64,000 bases of DNA from Epiperipatus broadwayi (GCA_028023455.1 JAQFVV010000071.1:6156650-6220649), one strand, 5' to 3'. Shown: positions 1 through 10,799, numbered from the stretch's first letter. Made by a program: numbers and translations. The notes: a model not told the origin generated them from the sequence alone.

Positions 1-150
1 CCTTTCAACATGTATGTGATCAAGTGTGTTAGCAGTATGAGATAGCATGGATAGTTGAGGGTGATATGAAAGTCTGAGTTCAAATCTCTATATATTACAT
101 TTTGCGGTGCAGGTATGATAAAACCTGTACTGTAGAAAAAATTCATATAT
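1..150 (+). repeat. R480 composite repeat, 3' part, cut by window start
   Basis: This segment closely matches 46980-47130: the same run of TATGAGATAGCATGGATAGTTGAGG, then AAAGTCTGAGTTCAAA, then a short tail ending CCTGTACTGTAG. The middle resembles the two internal promoter boxes of a tRNA-derived element (box A-like TAGCATGGATAGTTGAG; box B-like GAGTTCAAATC). Other copies lie at 2640-3150, 41585-41715, 46825-47130 and 51555-52850. The 5' part is outside the window. Class is inferred, not proven. Confidence 0.6.
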
Positions 151-653
151 TAAAATATAGTAATCTGCATTTTTTTTGGATCCCAATTAGGCCTTATGGA
201 AATATGGATACACTAGCCATAACCAAAGTGATAGCTTGAATATTATGGTTTAATGTTAATCACATACAAATTCATAGCTAGTCATGGGCTTAATGTTATG
301 CACCACATGTATGGAACAACATTAAAAAAAAAATTGCTTGCATATTGCAGATTAACCACAAAAATAAGAAGTTAAACATAAAAGAATAATATAATTAAAA
401 ATAATTGTTTATTCTAAATTCTCTGCCTTGAGATAATTTGGGATAATTAAAAGTAGCATGTGGGGATTAAGTATTGCCACTTGGTTACTATGGTTATGCC
501 ATAAATTTAAAAATTATGCTAAAAGTTCCTTACATCATTAGCATGCATTAAAAATAATATCAATAAAACATATATATAACTTTTGTAATACAGGCTTATT
601 AAATTAGGTCATGTGAGATCTGACGATTTCTTTGTAATATATAATATTGTATA
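151..653. other. AT-rich spacer, nothing recognised
   Basis: Low-complexity AT-rich sequence without a convincing reading frame, tRNA-like box or repeated block shared with the rest of the window. Confidence 0.5.
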
Positions 654-1025
654 AAAAAATCTCTTTTATTTGATCAGTAATGAACTAAAAACTAAATGTT
701 TTTTTTATATACCACAATTTTGGTTGTTATATGCAAAGCGAAATAAAAGAATGGGACATTCATAAATTAATTAATTCAATCATTGTTAGTGTATGTTGGA
801 CAACCCATGCTTTTATTTTAAAATACATATAACAATCAAAATTATGGTGGTTAAAAAAAAACAGTGTTTTTATTTGTACAACATTACTGATCAAATAATA
901 GTTGAATTAATCAATTTATGAACATTGCTTGTTTTTTGTAAATTACATAAAACATCCAAAATTGTGATCGAAGGAAAAAAATTATTTTTTGGTTACTGCA
1001 TTACTGATCAAATTAAATAAAAGCC
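654..1025. repeat. three-copy foldback repeat
   Basis: The unit at 654-783 begins near TTTATTTGATCAGTAATG and is repeated in inverted orientation twice, at about 803-900 and 901-1024; each right-hand copy ends near CATTACTGATCAAAT. Shared internal landmarks are the ATATAACAATCAAAATT-like block and the AATTAATCAATTTATGAA-like block. The arrangement is one copy facing two tandem copies, so the strand can fold into alternative hairpins. No ORF is present. It looks like a decayed MITE or foldback element. Confidence 0.6.
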
Positions 1026-1142
1026 CTTTTTAAATAAAATTATATATATATTATTGTTTATTTTTTACTATTCAGATATTTTATAATGGATTTTTTGTAT
1101 TCAAATTTTAATACAAATATGCAAAACAATTATTGCAGTGTT

Positions 1143-1247
1143 CAGTCTTGCGTTGTTAGCTGAGAGGTATTGCAGCCGCCATGCAAGCAAGTAGTTGGTT
1201 GCAGACAGGTGTGGGTTCACGTCCCGGCAGATGCTATGACATATGAG
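1143..1247 (+). mobile_element. tRNA-Gly-type SINE with perfect TSD
   Basis: A 105-bp insertion lies between two identical 15-bp direct repeats, AATTATTGCAGTGTT, at 1128-1142 and 1248-1262. It contains a tRNA-like body: acceptor-like GCGTTGTTAGC, a box A-like segment TAGCTGAGAGGTATTGC, a box B GTGGGTTCACGTCCC, and the 3' end CCCGGCAGATGCTATGACATATGAG that is shared with the other copies at 14427, 16000, 43431, 43643 and 49934. The anticodon arm carries an extra segment. Perfect TSDs show LINE-mediated retroposition and suggest that the copy is not very old. Confidence 0.85.
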
Positions 1248-1262
1248 AATTATTGCAGTGTT

Positions 1263-1872
1263 TTTAGTATTTGAAATGAAATTTGCATATCAATAGTCAT
1301 TTACAAAATTTTTGTGTTTTTGAAAATAGCATTTTTTTAAAAGCAAGTTTGGGTTCAATAATCATGAGAAATTAAGGATTTCATATTTCATTTCTTTTTC
1401 TTTTTATTTTAATCAACTGTAAATGATTTTTAGTGAATTAATCATGAAATTCAATGAAAGTGTATTTTTAAAAAATATACGGACATCTATTGTGCATCAC
1501 TAGAAACTTATTGAACTGATGACAACAGGGTTTGAAATTGTCCCAATCAACACTGTAGACCAAACAAACAGATAGACAGTTCTAAAATATTGCATTATCA
1601 TCGATACCTAACACATACAAAATTTAAAGAAAATGTGTTTGATAAAAGTATGTTAAAAATTAATTGCAAGATTTTAGCCAAATAAACAAACAAACAGTGT
1701 TTTTAAGTTAAATAAAAGTATTTAAAAATTATTTTTATCATTACACATAAGAGGACAATGGAATAAAATTTAATTGCAAAAAATATTGCAATTTATGACA
1801 GTCTCTTGAATAAAACTATATGAACTTCTAAAGAATTTTTGTATAATATAATGAATAAAAATTTAATCTATA

Positions 1873-1874
<2 letters not shown>
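1263..1874. other. AT-rich spacer, nothing recognised
   Basis: No coherent ORF or recognised repeat. A short direct duplication of AAACAAACA-type sequence near 1560-1690 is too simple to interpret. Confidence 0.45.
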
Positions 1875-1930
<56 letters not shown>

Positions 1931-1970
1931 GAAAGAAAGGTATATTTTATATATATATATATATATATAT
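1875..1970. repeat. interrupted (TA)n microsatellite
   Basis: Two TA-dinucleotide blocks (about 1875-1930 and 1950-1970) are separated by GAAAGAAAGGTATATTTT. The Ile/Tyr-rich reading frame that crosses this block is an artefact of the repeat. Confidence 0.9.
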
Positions 1971-2048
1971 CTGTAAGGTATATATTTATATATATTGTCA
2001 TGGCATACTTAGTTTTTAATTCAATTTGATTAAATGTTCCTAGATTTA

Positions 2049-2509
2049 AATGACTAAACATCACATGATCACCATCTCTTATACTAGCACATAATTGTTA
2101 TTAAACAAGACAAAACTTTCCATACAGTAGTGTTACCCTGTGCCAACCAGAGTAATTAATGGATTCCAGAAGGCTTGTGTATAAAATCCCTATCTAATGC
2201 CTACTCATCCAATATCCCCAGATTAATTTCTTAAATTGAAAATATTATTGTGTTTTCAATTTTATTCTCATAGTTTTGTAGTTAAGTAAAGATAAAAGGT
2301 GGTTGCTGAAGGGTAGCATTAGATCCCAAGATCTAGGTGCAGTGCTTTCAGATCCAAAGCTCCTTGCTGATGAAGGCCACAAGCCAGAAACTAGTCTGGG
2401 GATATTGGATGAGTAGGCATTAGATAGGGATTTTATGCACAAGCCTTCTGGCATCCATTAATTACTCTGGTTGGCACAGGGTGGCACTACTGTATGGAGA
2501 GGTTTGCCT
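2049..2509. mobile_element. HP-A inverted-repeat element, copy 1
   Basis: The insertion is bounded by a direct repeat TGTTCCTAGATTTA at 2035-2048 and 2510-2523. Its two ends are long inverted repeats: the left arm (about 2066-2220) contains CATGATCACCATCTCT, ACTTTCCATACAGTAGTG, GTGCCAACCAGAGTAAT and TAATGCCTACTCATCC; the right arm (2395-2509) carries the same blocks reversed. The centre (2221-2394) carries GATGAAGGCCACAAGCCAGAAACTAGT. The same structure occurs at 10618, 15200 and 61639, with a fragment near 54262. There is no coding capacity, so it is non-autonomous. Confidence 0.8.
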
Positions 2510-2639
2510 TGTTCCTAGATTTACACCTACATTTATTATTAGGATATTCTTACCATTGAATGATCTACAGAATGTTCTGACTGTTTTAAATGCAAACTGT
2601 AAAGAACTGGTTTACCAATTAATATTAAAATAAACATTT

Positions 2640-3150
2640 AACTGCTTTGTATGAATGTGAATATAGAAAATATTGAGCAACTTTTGACTTGGACAGTTTG
2701 AGGCTACAGAATAATTTACAATTTATATGTTATATAGGATATATGAGCACAGACTTTCAATTGATCCATCACTCTCTACTCTATCCAATAACACCGATAC
2801 ACTCGAGCACATATATGCTGAAAAGATAAATAATCACCAATATACATATTCCATGCTAAACCAGCATTCATCAGTTGATCCAGATTATCATCTCCCACAC
2901 ATATATACTATAAGTGCTCGGATATATATTAAGATAGACAATCTTCATACTTTAATGGACAGGCTCCAATCTACTACACACTCCAACTACTCAATCGTCC
3001 ATCCAATTGAAAATCTGATGATGGAATGCTCGAAGGCCACCCTGAGGCTGAGATTCTTGTTATACCCATGTTGACCTAAGGTCAATCTAAACCCCACATG
3101 TACAGGACATAATCCATTTAATACATATGCAAGGATGGGCAGACATCTCT
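2640..3150 (-). repeat. R480 composite repeat, nearly full copy
   Basis: Read on the minus strand it begins with TGCCCATCC near 3140, continues through blocks shared with 46825-47130 and 51555-52850 (GCCTGTCCATTAAAGT, GTGTGGGAGATGATAATC, GTGATTATTTATCTTTTC), and ends in the tRNA-like tail near 2650-2730. The 115-codon plus-strand frame inside (2727-3074) is an accident: the other copies break it at different places. Its short 3' tail matches 41585-41715 best. Confidence 0.65.
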
Positions 3151-3310
3151 ACAATGTAATAACTGAAACACTGGTTCATTATATACCTGTGTCTATATGA
3201 TAGTTTTTTAAATAGAAAGGTAACCCTGGATATTGAGGTTCAGTAGAGACTCATATATCTTTTTGTTGAATTGAGCAAATAGAAAGATAGTAAGAATAAA
3301 ATAACTAATC

Positions 3311-3480
3311 ATCTTCAATCATCATCAATGCTTTGCAGGATGAAGTTTCTCCATGTTTAATCTCATTTCTACAATGCCTACTCTCTTCACAAACACTAGC
3401 AACCATCTTTCTTCCATCTATCCATTTAATGTGTGTTTCTAAAGTCTTTTGCAATCTCCTGAGATTCAATTAAAAACTTA
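3311..3480 (-). pseudogene. RTE-type LINE, 3' coding end (decayed)
   Basis: Plus-strand blocks such as GCTTTGCAGGATGAAGTTTCTCC and the run around CATCTATCCATTTAATGTGTG parallel the better-preserved RTE 3' ends at 9976-10310 and 23521-24030. On the minus strand the latter encode the end of the LINE polyprotein, with a GRTWRDLHPAVD-like terminus. Only the last fifty or so codons can be followed, with frame breaks. Confidence 0.55.
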
Positions 3481-3489
3481 AATTACTCT

Positions 3490-3600
3490 CATTAGATTAC
3501 ATGGGATTGTTATTAAATCATGTTGTAATGTATGGATGTAAAACATGGATCCTTGACAAATTAGCGTAATTTACTAATAAAAATTTCACCTCACAATGCT
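3490..3600 (+). pseudogene. short LINE reverse-transcriptase C-terminal fragment
   Basis: A plus-strand frame reads NHVVMYGCKTWILDKL, which resembles the (L/V)YG(C/S)E(T/S)W motif found just downstream of the RT domain in RTE and jockey-like LINEs, also seen at 8770, 40850 and 63680. It is very short and flanked by noise, so it is a remnant at best. Confidence 0.4.
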
Positions 3601-5973
3601 TTCCACTAAAGCAAGTTTATAAAAGCAATAAAATTTCAAAGTGTGATGATAATGAAACTATAATTGCAAGAGCATGTGTTTCTTAAATTCAGAATAGGAA
3701 ATAGGAGAATACCAAAAGACTTCTTAAAAAATTTATTTTATGATGAATAGAATTTTTCTAAAAGAAGCAACCCCACTTACAGTATATGAAAATAGATGCA
3801 GTAGAAATCCCATGTATTTGGAGTTATCACTAATGAAATATATTGAGAACTCTATTAAAAGCATATTGAAATTTAATAATTTTACTAGAGATTATCCACT
3901 TAATGAATATTTCTGTGTGTAATTTTCACTACATCATTCTCACCCAAGTTATCTACTTTTAACATGCTTCCACAAGATACTAGAAGCAGATAGAAACAAA
4001 TCCCTCCCTCAAAATAAGAGTCATAGATCACATGACCCCATCTCTTAAACTTGTAAGTTATAAACAATGAGGATTGCCAATTCCTCTACAAGCTTTGTGA
4101 TAAATGCTTAGCCAGAGCCAGCACTTAAAATATCTCTGTCAGGAACCCCTCTCCAAACTCCTGACCATGGTTTCATGCTTTGGCACTCCTCAGAGATGTG
4201 TGTGAGAATGGTATAATGAAAATTACACTACAGAAATATTCATTAAGCTCTGAAGACATTTAAAAAAACCCTTTGCTATGGAAACAAATGAAAACAGTAT
4301 TTTTAGATACCAAATAGAGAAGAGGATTAGAATGTGATGTACATAATCATGTTTAAGGTTAATGGATTGATATGTACTGTCATTGCAAATTCAACTTTAG
4401 CTTTGTGTTATATTTGGGAGTTCCCCCAAAATTAAAATGGCTATATTTGTTTACAAGTAGCTATACATATTTTAACAGTATATATGTTTTTTACATTGAG
4501 CCTCTAAATGTATAGTAGTATATGAGAGTTAAAATAATGTCTGATTGCATATAAATACATATAGTTACAAATGTAAGTAATTATATACATTTGTATTGAA
4601 TAAATGACAAGTAGCTCTGTCACAGCAAATAAAGTGGGCATAAGTATGTGCATGTCTGCACCTCAGCAATGATATTAAGGTCCTACTCCTAATTAGCATA
4701 TTACTTTGAATATAAGTCACACTTTTTTCCAAATTTTAGATCCCTAAAAGAGGGGTGCATTTTAAATTTGAAACAAAAATTTTTAACATCTTATTTCTGT
4801 GGATCTTTGCTTTAAGCTATACATGCTTCTAGTATTATAGTCATTTTCTGTGTAGAATAGCATGTTAAATCTTTTTAATCAATAATTTTTTAGATTAATT
4901 TTGTAAACGGCTTTAACTCTCTTTCAAACTACTACTTAAATGTGATTTTGTCAATTTTACAGGTATTTTTTCAAGAAAACTTTATTAAATAACTATAAGA
5001 CTATTTTTACAACTAACAAATCAATGTAATAATGAAATAAGAACTTGCTTTCCAAAGTGCTGATTGGTTGTTTCTTGTTCTCTACATAGGAGAGTGCCTG
5101 TCAAAATTTTGACAGATCTGATAACTTTCTTTTGAAATTAAAGTAAAAACTTGTTTTAGAATCTTTTAACATTATTTTTCCATATATCTAAAAAAGGTTT
5201 GTAATGAATTAGGTGAGTTTATTGTGTTGATATTAGTTTCCTATTTATGTACATATGTGGCTCTAAGTTTAGAGGTTAATTTTTTTTCCAATTTTTTAGA
5301 TTTAAAATCCTACTGCATCTTAAATTCAAAGCAATATGGTATACGCATGTCCTAGAAAAAAGGCACATTTAAAGTAGGGGCCATTTAATTTCTGGTTAAA
5401 ACAACTAATCATTAAATTTGAATATAATTTACATATTAATTTCAAGGCAAATTACAGACCTTAGTCAATAGAAAAAAATACTCACTCAGCATATAAAAGT
5501 ATAATCAATATATTATTTGCAGTGTCAATTTCATATGTAGAAGGAATATTGAATTAAGAATAAAGAACTAAACTGAATTTACAAATTACTTAATTAAGAT
5601 AAAACTAATTGCAGTAATGGTTATATGTTATAATAATAACAAGTGGCCATGTGCACTATTTTTAATTGCTAATATTCTTTTATTTCTTCTTCACCTTCTA
5701 TTTATTGAGATTATTAATAAATATTAATAACTCCCCTCATTTAAACTTTATTCAATGCAAGATTATTTTCCCTCAATTAGTTTTATTTTAGTTTCTTATC
5801 AAAAAGAATTTAATTGAAATTCAAAATATATATTTCTATGTAATTGTGTAATGAATATTTTTGTAGCTCTGATGAAGACTACCAATAAGTTGAAATTGTA
5901 AGAAACTAATTGTCGAAACAGTATGTTTCATTGAATAAAAATGTTAAATGAAAGGATATATATTTTAATTGAT
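3601..5973. other. AT-rich spacer with weak repeat traces
   Basis: No supported gene. A 60-codon frame at 3740-3922 has no recognisable motif. Two similar stretches at about 4725-4790 and 5285-5335 (TTTTAGAT...AAATT) may be remnants of one dispersed repeat. Nothing else stands out on either strand. Confidence 0.4.
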
Positions 5974-6300
5974 ATAGGCTTATTTCGTTACTCAGTTTTA
6001 AAAAATATAATTATTTAATATTTATGAAAGAAAAGATGTTTAAATTTAATTCAAAATTATAAAAATTTAATAGTATGGAAATGTTTTTAAAAATTTGATA
6101 AATGACATTAACATCAAACTAACAAAGTTTAGGGGATTTTTTGTATTTTTGTTTGCTAGAGAGTGCTGTGTGATATTTTTAATTACTGTAGGCTTACAAA
6201 TACTAATTTTCTTTTACTCAGCTTTAAAGTTTTAATTATTTAATATTTATGAGAGGAAAAAATGTTTTAAATCTGATTTCAAATTATAATAGCTTAACTT
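5974..6300 (+). repeat. 214-bp-period partial tandem duplication
   Basis: The block starting TAGGCTTA at 5975 (through TTACTCAGTTTTAA, AATTATTTAATATTTATGA, ATGTTTAAAT) recurs at 6189 with about 20% differences. The two copies are direct and about 214 bp apart. This is a local duplication with no known family. Confidence 0.55.
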
Positions 6301-7181
6301 GGATCATTTATATAAAAGCATTTTTATAAACTTAAATTGAATACTTATCTAGCATCCATAATACTTAAGTAACATTAGTATCTTTAATTATTCATATATA
6401 TTCCAAAATTATTATCACTATTATTATCATCATCATCATCAATTTTTTTTAAAATTCATATTCTTATGAATATTATGACTATATGAAATGTAACATTTGT
6501 TAACATTATAAAAATTGCTAACAATTTGTTGTGAACATAATTGTACTAAAACTAAATTTATTCTACATCTTGTATATAAAATTCCTAAATGTCTGTAATA
6601 TTGTCTTGTGATATTTAAGTTAAGCATTTCTTTGTTAGAAGGAGTATTTTCAGAGGAACAAATAATTGTTTGTTCTGCCATTAATAAACTGTAATGTTTT
6701 TTATGAAGTATTTTATGAAAAGGAAGTAATTTCTTATATTTAAGAGACTTAAAATGATTACGAGCATTTTATTCAATGCAAGTAATTTCGCAAAGCAAAA
6801 AAAAATTTGTTAAAACAATCAATTAAAAATCTAATATAACAGGTATATTTAAAATTTTTAATTTTAATTTAACTTTATTAATATCCTGCATGTACCGTGA
6901 ATACATTTATGAAATGTACTAAACAGGGTGGGTTGTTGCAACATTTCTTTTTTCAATTTTTTAACTGTGAATTTCTCACCTTTTTTCAAAATATATAGCT
7001 TCACTGATATGAATTTACAGCACAGCATAAAAATTAAATCTTTAAAAAAATTGCTAAAGCGACCAATTAAAAAACTATTACAAAAATGGTGGCCTTTCAG
7101 GCCAGCTACATTTCTCACATTTATTTATATATTATTAAACTCATTTTGTTTAATTTACATTAAATCTTTAAAAAATTGTAT
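6301..7181. other. AT-rich spacer before the gap
   Basis: Contains (TCA)n/(TTA)n simple sequence at 6410-6440. Short frames on both strands (6439-6681 minus; 6928 onward plus) have no motif that I recognise, and the plus one is extended only by the N-gap. The fourfold CTTTAAAAAATTG-type repetition near 7040 and 7165 is low complexity. Confidence 0.4.
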
Positions 7182-7681
7182 NNNNNNNNNNNNNNNNNNN
7201 NNNNNNNNNNNNNNNNNNNNNNNNNNNNNNNNNNNNNNNNNNNNNNNNNNNNNNNNNNNNNNNNNNNNNNNNNNNNNNNNNNNNNNNNNNNNNNNNNNNN
7301 NNNNNNNNNNNNNNNNNNNNNNNNNNNNNNNNNNNNNNNNNNNNNNNNNNNNNNNNNNNNNNNNNNNNNNNNNNNNNNNNNNNNNNNNNNNNNNNNNNNN
7401 NNNNNNNNNNNNNNNNNNNNNNNNNNNNNNNNNNNNNNNNNNNNNNNNNNNNNNNNNNNNNNNNNNNNNNNNNNNNNNNNNNNNNNNNNNNNNNNNNNNN
7501 NNNNNNNNNNNNNNNNNNNNNNNNNNNNNNNNNNNNNNNNNNNNNNNNNNNNNNNNNNNNNNNNNNNNNNNNNNNNNNNNNNNNNNNNNNNNNNNNNNNN
7601 NNNNNNNNNNNNNNNNNNNNNNNNNNNNNNNNNNNNNNNNNNNNNNNNNNNNNNNNNNNNNNNNNNNNNNNNNNNNNNNNN
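7182..7681. other. assembly gap of exactly 500 N
   Basis: Five hundred consecutive N. The round number suggests a fixed-size placeholder, so the true distance is unknown. Frames that run through it are meaningless. Confidence 0.98.
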
Positions 7682-7682
7682 T

Positions 7683-7795
7683 TTAATGCAGTGATAGAGT
7701 CACAGGATTTGGAACTGAAGGTTCATGTATGTCACTTCCTGCATTTATATCATAAACATCTATGCAATAAACTATTTAATTATTATTATTACCCT
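7683..7795 (+). mobile_element. tRNA-Pro-like SINE fragment
   Basis: Contains GTGATAGAGTCACAGGATTTGGAA followed by a decayed T-arm and the tail TGCAATAAACTATTTAATTATT. The D-arm/anticodon spacing and GATTTGG resemble the copies at 13275, 53465 and 59490, which keep a better tRNA-Pro-like arm (CTTTGGG/AGGTCC). The tail (GCAATAAA-CATTA) is the family signature. The 5' end is lost in the assembly gap. Confidence 0.5.
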
Positions 7796-7799
7796 GCAT

Positions 7800-7935
7800 A
7801 GTTTGCTCCAGTGGTTGAGTGGCGGAGTTCACGGTTCATAGATTACAGTTTCAATTATCACTTCTGTTACTTAAACGTTTTATGAATCCCCAGGCAAATA
7901 ACTGGCACATTATTTATTTATATCTGACTGTGATA
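7800..7935 (+). mobile_element. tRNA-Pro-like SINE, second copy
   Basis: Box A-like GCTCCAGTGGTTGAGTGGCGGAG, a degenerate T-arm (CAGTTTCAATTATCACTTCTG), then the family tail TTTTATGAATCCCCAGGCAAATAA...CATTATTTATTTA. The tail matches 53640-53690 closely. The 68-codon frame 7819-8025 is a shadow of this SINE. Confidence 0.5.
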
Positions 7936-7939
7936 AATA

Positions 7940-8589
7940 AAGATTTTCATGAAATATTTTTTTTATTAAGCAACCATTATGTCCAATTCACACTTAATGA
8001 CTATAAAATGTGTAGTGAATTTTAAAAAGAGGTAAGTATCGATCGTTTGTTTTTTTATACCTGATTTATTATTGTGAAAATACACAAAGTATCAAATCCA
8101 ATTTGCAGATATCTTAATACTGTGAGGATTCAAAGTTTTGATATCTCTTATATTCCGCATATTTCAACGTTTTCATTGAATGCGGAGTAAAATCACTTAA
8201 GAAAATAAAAAACGTGTCTACGCACAAAACTTTCTAATTAATCATTTGCACTAGATATATATCATAAAAAACATTAATAATAATTCATATATTTCAGTAC
8301 TTTTTATATCATTTTCAATTATGTTTTTATTGTTAATATAAAAAAAACGTTTTAGGATATATTTAGAAAAATATGAATTTCAATTTAGTGTAAATTTCCA
8401 ATTTTAATAGAATCAAATAAGCAGAAATAAAAATTTTAAAAACCAACTTGACGTTTTTTTTTTTTATTTTACAAATGCCTTAAGAGTAAATCAATAGCAA
8501 AATAAAAATTAATGTAAATTTAAACTATTAATATGCAAGTAATTTTTATATTTTGATAAAATATATAACATAAAGATTTAAATAGCCAT
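7940..8589. other. AT-rich spacer, nothing recognised
   Basis: No reading frame or repeat shared with other parts of the window. Confidence 0.45.
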
Positions 8590-8720
8590 TGCAGGCAAAA
8601 ACTTTCTCATTAGCCCTTCAGTAGTAGAAGAGTGAAACAGAAGGTAACACTCAACAGGCTTATTGATTGGCAGACAGTAAACGTTTGAGCAATTTCTCTG
8701 CCTTGTTTGCCCTCTAGAGA
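8590..8720 (+). repeat. direct repeat paired with 9640-9765
   Basis: GCAGGCAAAAACTTTCTC...CCTT and the downstream block GTTTGAGCAATTTCTCTGCCTTGTTTGCCCTC recur, diverged, at 9640-9765 (GCATAGGCAAAAAGCTCTCC...; GTTTGAGCAGTTTTCTATACTTGTTTTACTC). The first copy abuts a LINE fragment, so the repeat may be part of a LINE or of an unnamed element. Confidence 0.45.
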
Positions 8721-8729
8721 AAAATAGAG

Positions 8730-9190
8730 AATTCAGGAAAAGATTAATCAAATGCTATGTGTGGAATGTGTTATTGTATGGTTGTGAAATGAGGACAATG
8801 AATGAAAGAATTAAGAATAGATTGGAGTTCATTGAAATATGTTCATGGAGAAAAATGAAGAAAATTAGTTGGATAATTGAAATGATAAATGAGGAAGTTT
8901 ATAAAGGATAAATGAAAAAAAAGAAAATTGATTGATGAAATCGGATATAGAAACAGAAGCTAGATTGGACATATACTTAAAAGAAAGAATAGTTTGAGGC
9001 TGTTTTAGAAAGAATGGTGAATGGAAACAAGAAGTTACGATGAAACGCTTAACCTTGCTAAATGATATAAGATAGTAAGAGATATGTAGAATTCAAGATC
9101 TTGTTAATGAAATACAACAGAATGGAGATATTGATGAATTGGTTCTGTGACTTCTCTCTAGACCTATCCATAGGGAAAAATATATTGATT
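8730..9190 (+). pseudogene. LINE reverse-transcriptase C-terminal region, decayed
   Basis: A plus-strand frame reads RKRLIKCYVWNVLLYGCEM, then MNERIKNRLEFIEICSWRKM, then KISWIIEMINEEVYKG, followed by a broken LDWTYT (family LGWIGHI-like) and a glycine/lysine/arginine-rich stretch. This is the conserved order downstream of the RT catalytic core in endonuclease-containing non-LTR retrotransposons widely annotated as 'endonuclease-reverse transcriptase' in invertebrates. Stops and shifts interrupt it. It represents only the last 150 or so residues; no upstream RT core is present, as expected for a 5'-truncated LINE copy. Confidence 0.7.
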
Positions 9191-9284
9191 GATTGGCCCA
9201 TTATTCACTTACCTTAGCTAATTAACTGATTAGCAACCTGAAATCAAAGGTCTATTCCTGATTTAAAAACAAAAGTCAATTTTT

Positions 9285-9345
9285 TCCTAACTTGGATTTG
9301 AACCCATATCATAATCATAGAGGACACATGCATTACAATGTACAG
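9285..9345 (-). mobile_element. tRNA-like (box B) SINE fragment
   Basis: Minus strand reads GATATGGGTTCAAATCCAAG, a good box B/T-arm, preceded by CATGTGTCCTCTATGATTATG. No acceptor partner can be followed. A SINE relic is the simplest explanation. Confidence 0.4.
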
Positions 9346-9639
9346 ATTTGTATGCATGTGTATTTATGTGGTTAATGGTATATTTTTACAAATGAAATAT
9401 ATTCTATAACAATTTTTATTGGAAAACTCCATCTTGAAAAGGGCAATCTGCTATATCTTTTCATTGCAGTGAATGTAATGTTAACTTATGTAGACAACTG
9501 AACTTTTTAAATATATGAAAAAAAAATGATGCTTTGATATTAATGCACAAACCTTTCTTAGGACCTTAGTTCAAAAGTTTAGGGAGCTTTTTTTCATTTT
9601 CAAAGTTGTAACAAAGAATAGAAGCAAAAGGTAAACCTG

Positions 9640-9765
9640 CATAGGCAAAAAGCTCTCCAATAATCCTTTACAGAGGAATGATAAAAAAAAAGACATTATT
9701 TCCTTAACTTTTCCAATGGTTATATGCTAATAGTTTGAGCAGTTTTCTATACTTGTTTTACTCTG
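9640..9765 (+). repeat. direct repeat paired with 8590-8720
   Basis: Second, diverged copy of the block described at 8590-8720. It lies immediately upstream of a SINE-B tail (9795-9905). Confidence 0.45.
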
Positions 9766-9794
9766 TTAACAGCCATTTTCTCACCATTTTTGGA

Positions 9795-9905
9795 TAGTTT
9801 AAATAAAGTTTAAAATTTTTGGAAAGTTTAAATAAAGTTTAAATTTTCTATACATTCAACATTCACTCATAAATGATGGAAATAGTCCAACATATCACAT
9901 CTTAT
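9795..9905 (+). mobile_element. SINE-B 3' tail fragment
   Basis: GTTTAAATAAAGTTTAAA appears twice in tandem, followed by TTTTCTATACATTCAACATTCACTC and ATGATGGAAATAGTCCAACATAT. The same order is found at 12905-12990, 16910-17000 and 58150-58260, so this is the 3' end of the SINE-B family without its tRNA-like head. Confidence 0.6.
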
Positions 9906-9975
9906 ATATTTTATTATATATGAATTCAATACCAAGTTACTGCCATGATAAATAGATGTGCTATTACCAAACCAT

Positions 9976-10310
9976 AATTATCATCATCAATTATGATTCA
10001 CTGCAGGATGAAAGTCTCTCCAAGTTTTATCCTGTTTTTCTGATGTCTAATCTCTCTTCTCGACATCACACCTGCAAACTTCCCTATTTCATTCATTCAT
10101 TTCACATGCAGTCACTTTCTAGGTCTTTTACTATTTTGTGTGATTCTGTTTAAGATTTGAATTGTCGATCCTTTATAATCTCTTCTAACAGTATGCCCAA
10201 CCCTGTTCCAATTCTACCATTTAATTCTATCAATGATATAAATAATATGTTTGTTTTGTCACCCATATATTTTATTTTCAATCAGATATGTAGGGATAGA
10301 AGATGGTCTT
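9976..10310 (-). pseudogene. RTE-type LINE 3' coding end
   Basis: Minus-strand sequence parallels 23521-23890 block by block: the terminal CACTGCAGGATGAAAGTCTCTCC, then TCTCTTCTCGACATCACACCTGCA, then TTTCACATGCAGTCACTTTCTAGGTCTTTTAC. In the better copy these encode, from the end backwards, the LHPAVD terminus, the basic RPRKxPHVRW motif and the WTSEIL region. The frame is broken here, and the plus-strand 65-codon frame in it is a shadow. Confidence 0.65.
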
Positions 10311-10617
10311 TTAAATATTCATTTTTTTAAATTTTAAATTCACTAATGGCCACCATTAAAAGACTCTTCCTGTTGTAATATTTTTATACAGATAGTATTT
10401 AATTTATTTGTGATGCTTTTAATATTTTTTGTTCATATTGGTCATTTTTCTGTGTGTCCAAGATTAATTAAAATTATTACAAATGTGAAGAAAGAGGATG
10501 ATGTACTTCAACTGTGATAATTTATATTTCTTTCTAACACTGAATTTAAGCTTATCTTTTCCTACACGTGGTCAGCTGCAAACTAGGATCAGCATTTAAC
10601 AAAAGTTTGAAATGTCA

Positions 10618-10778
10618 CATGATCACCATCTCTCATACCAGCATATAATTGTTTATAAACAAGGCAAAACTCTCCATACAGTAGGCATTAGATAGGGATT
10701 TTATGCACAAGCCTTCTGGAATCCATTGATTATTCTGGTTGGAACAGGATGGCACTACTGTATGGAGAGTTTTGCCTT
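10618..10778. mobile_element. HP-A element, copy 2 (internally deleted)
   Basis: Starts CATGATCACCATCTCTCATACC and ends GGAGAGTTTTGCCTT. Flanked by a perfect 13-bp direct repeat GTTTGAAATGTCA at 10605-10617 and 10779-10791. Compared with copy 1 the inner part of the left arm and the whole centre are missing: the sequence jumps from CTCTCCATACAGTA to GGCATTAGATAGGG. The remaining outer arms are still inverted repeats. Confidence 0.85.
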
Positions 10779-10799
10779 GTTTGAAATGTCATTGGACAG

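Noticed and set aside
2245-2454. 69-codon minus frame as a gene
   Set aside because: It lies wholly inside HP-A copy 1 and is not conserved in copy 4.
2727-3074. 115-codon plus-strand frame as a gene
   Set aside because: It lies in an R480 copy read backwards; other copies interrupt the frame at different positions.
6928-7694. Long plus-strand frames across 6928-7694
   Set aside because: Most of their length is the N gap; the real part has no motif.
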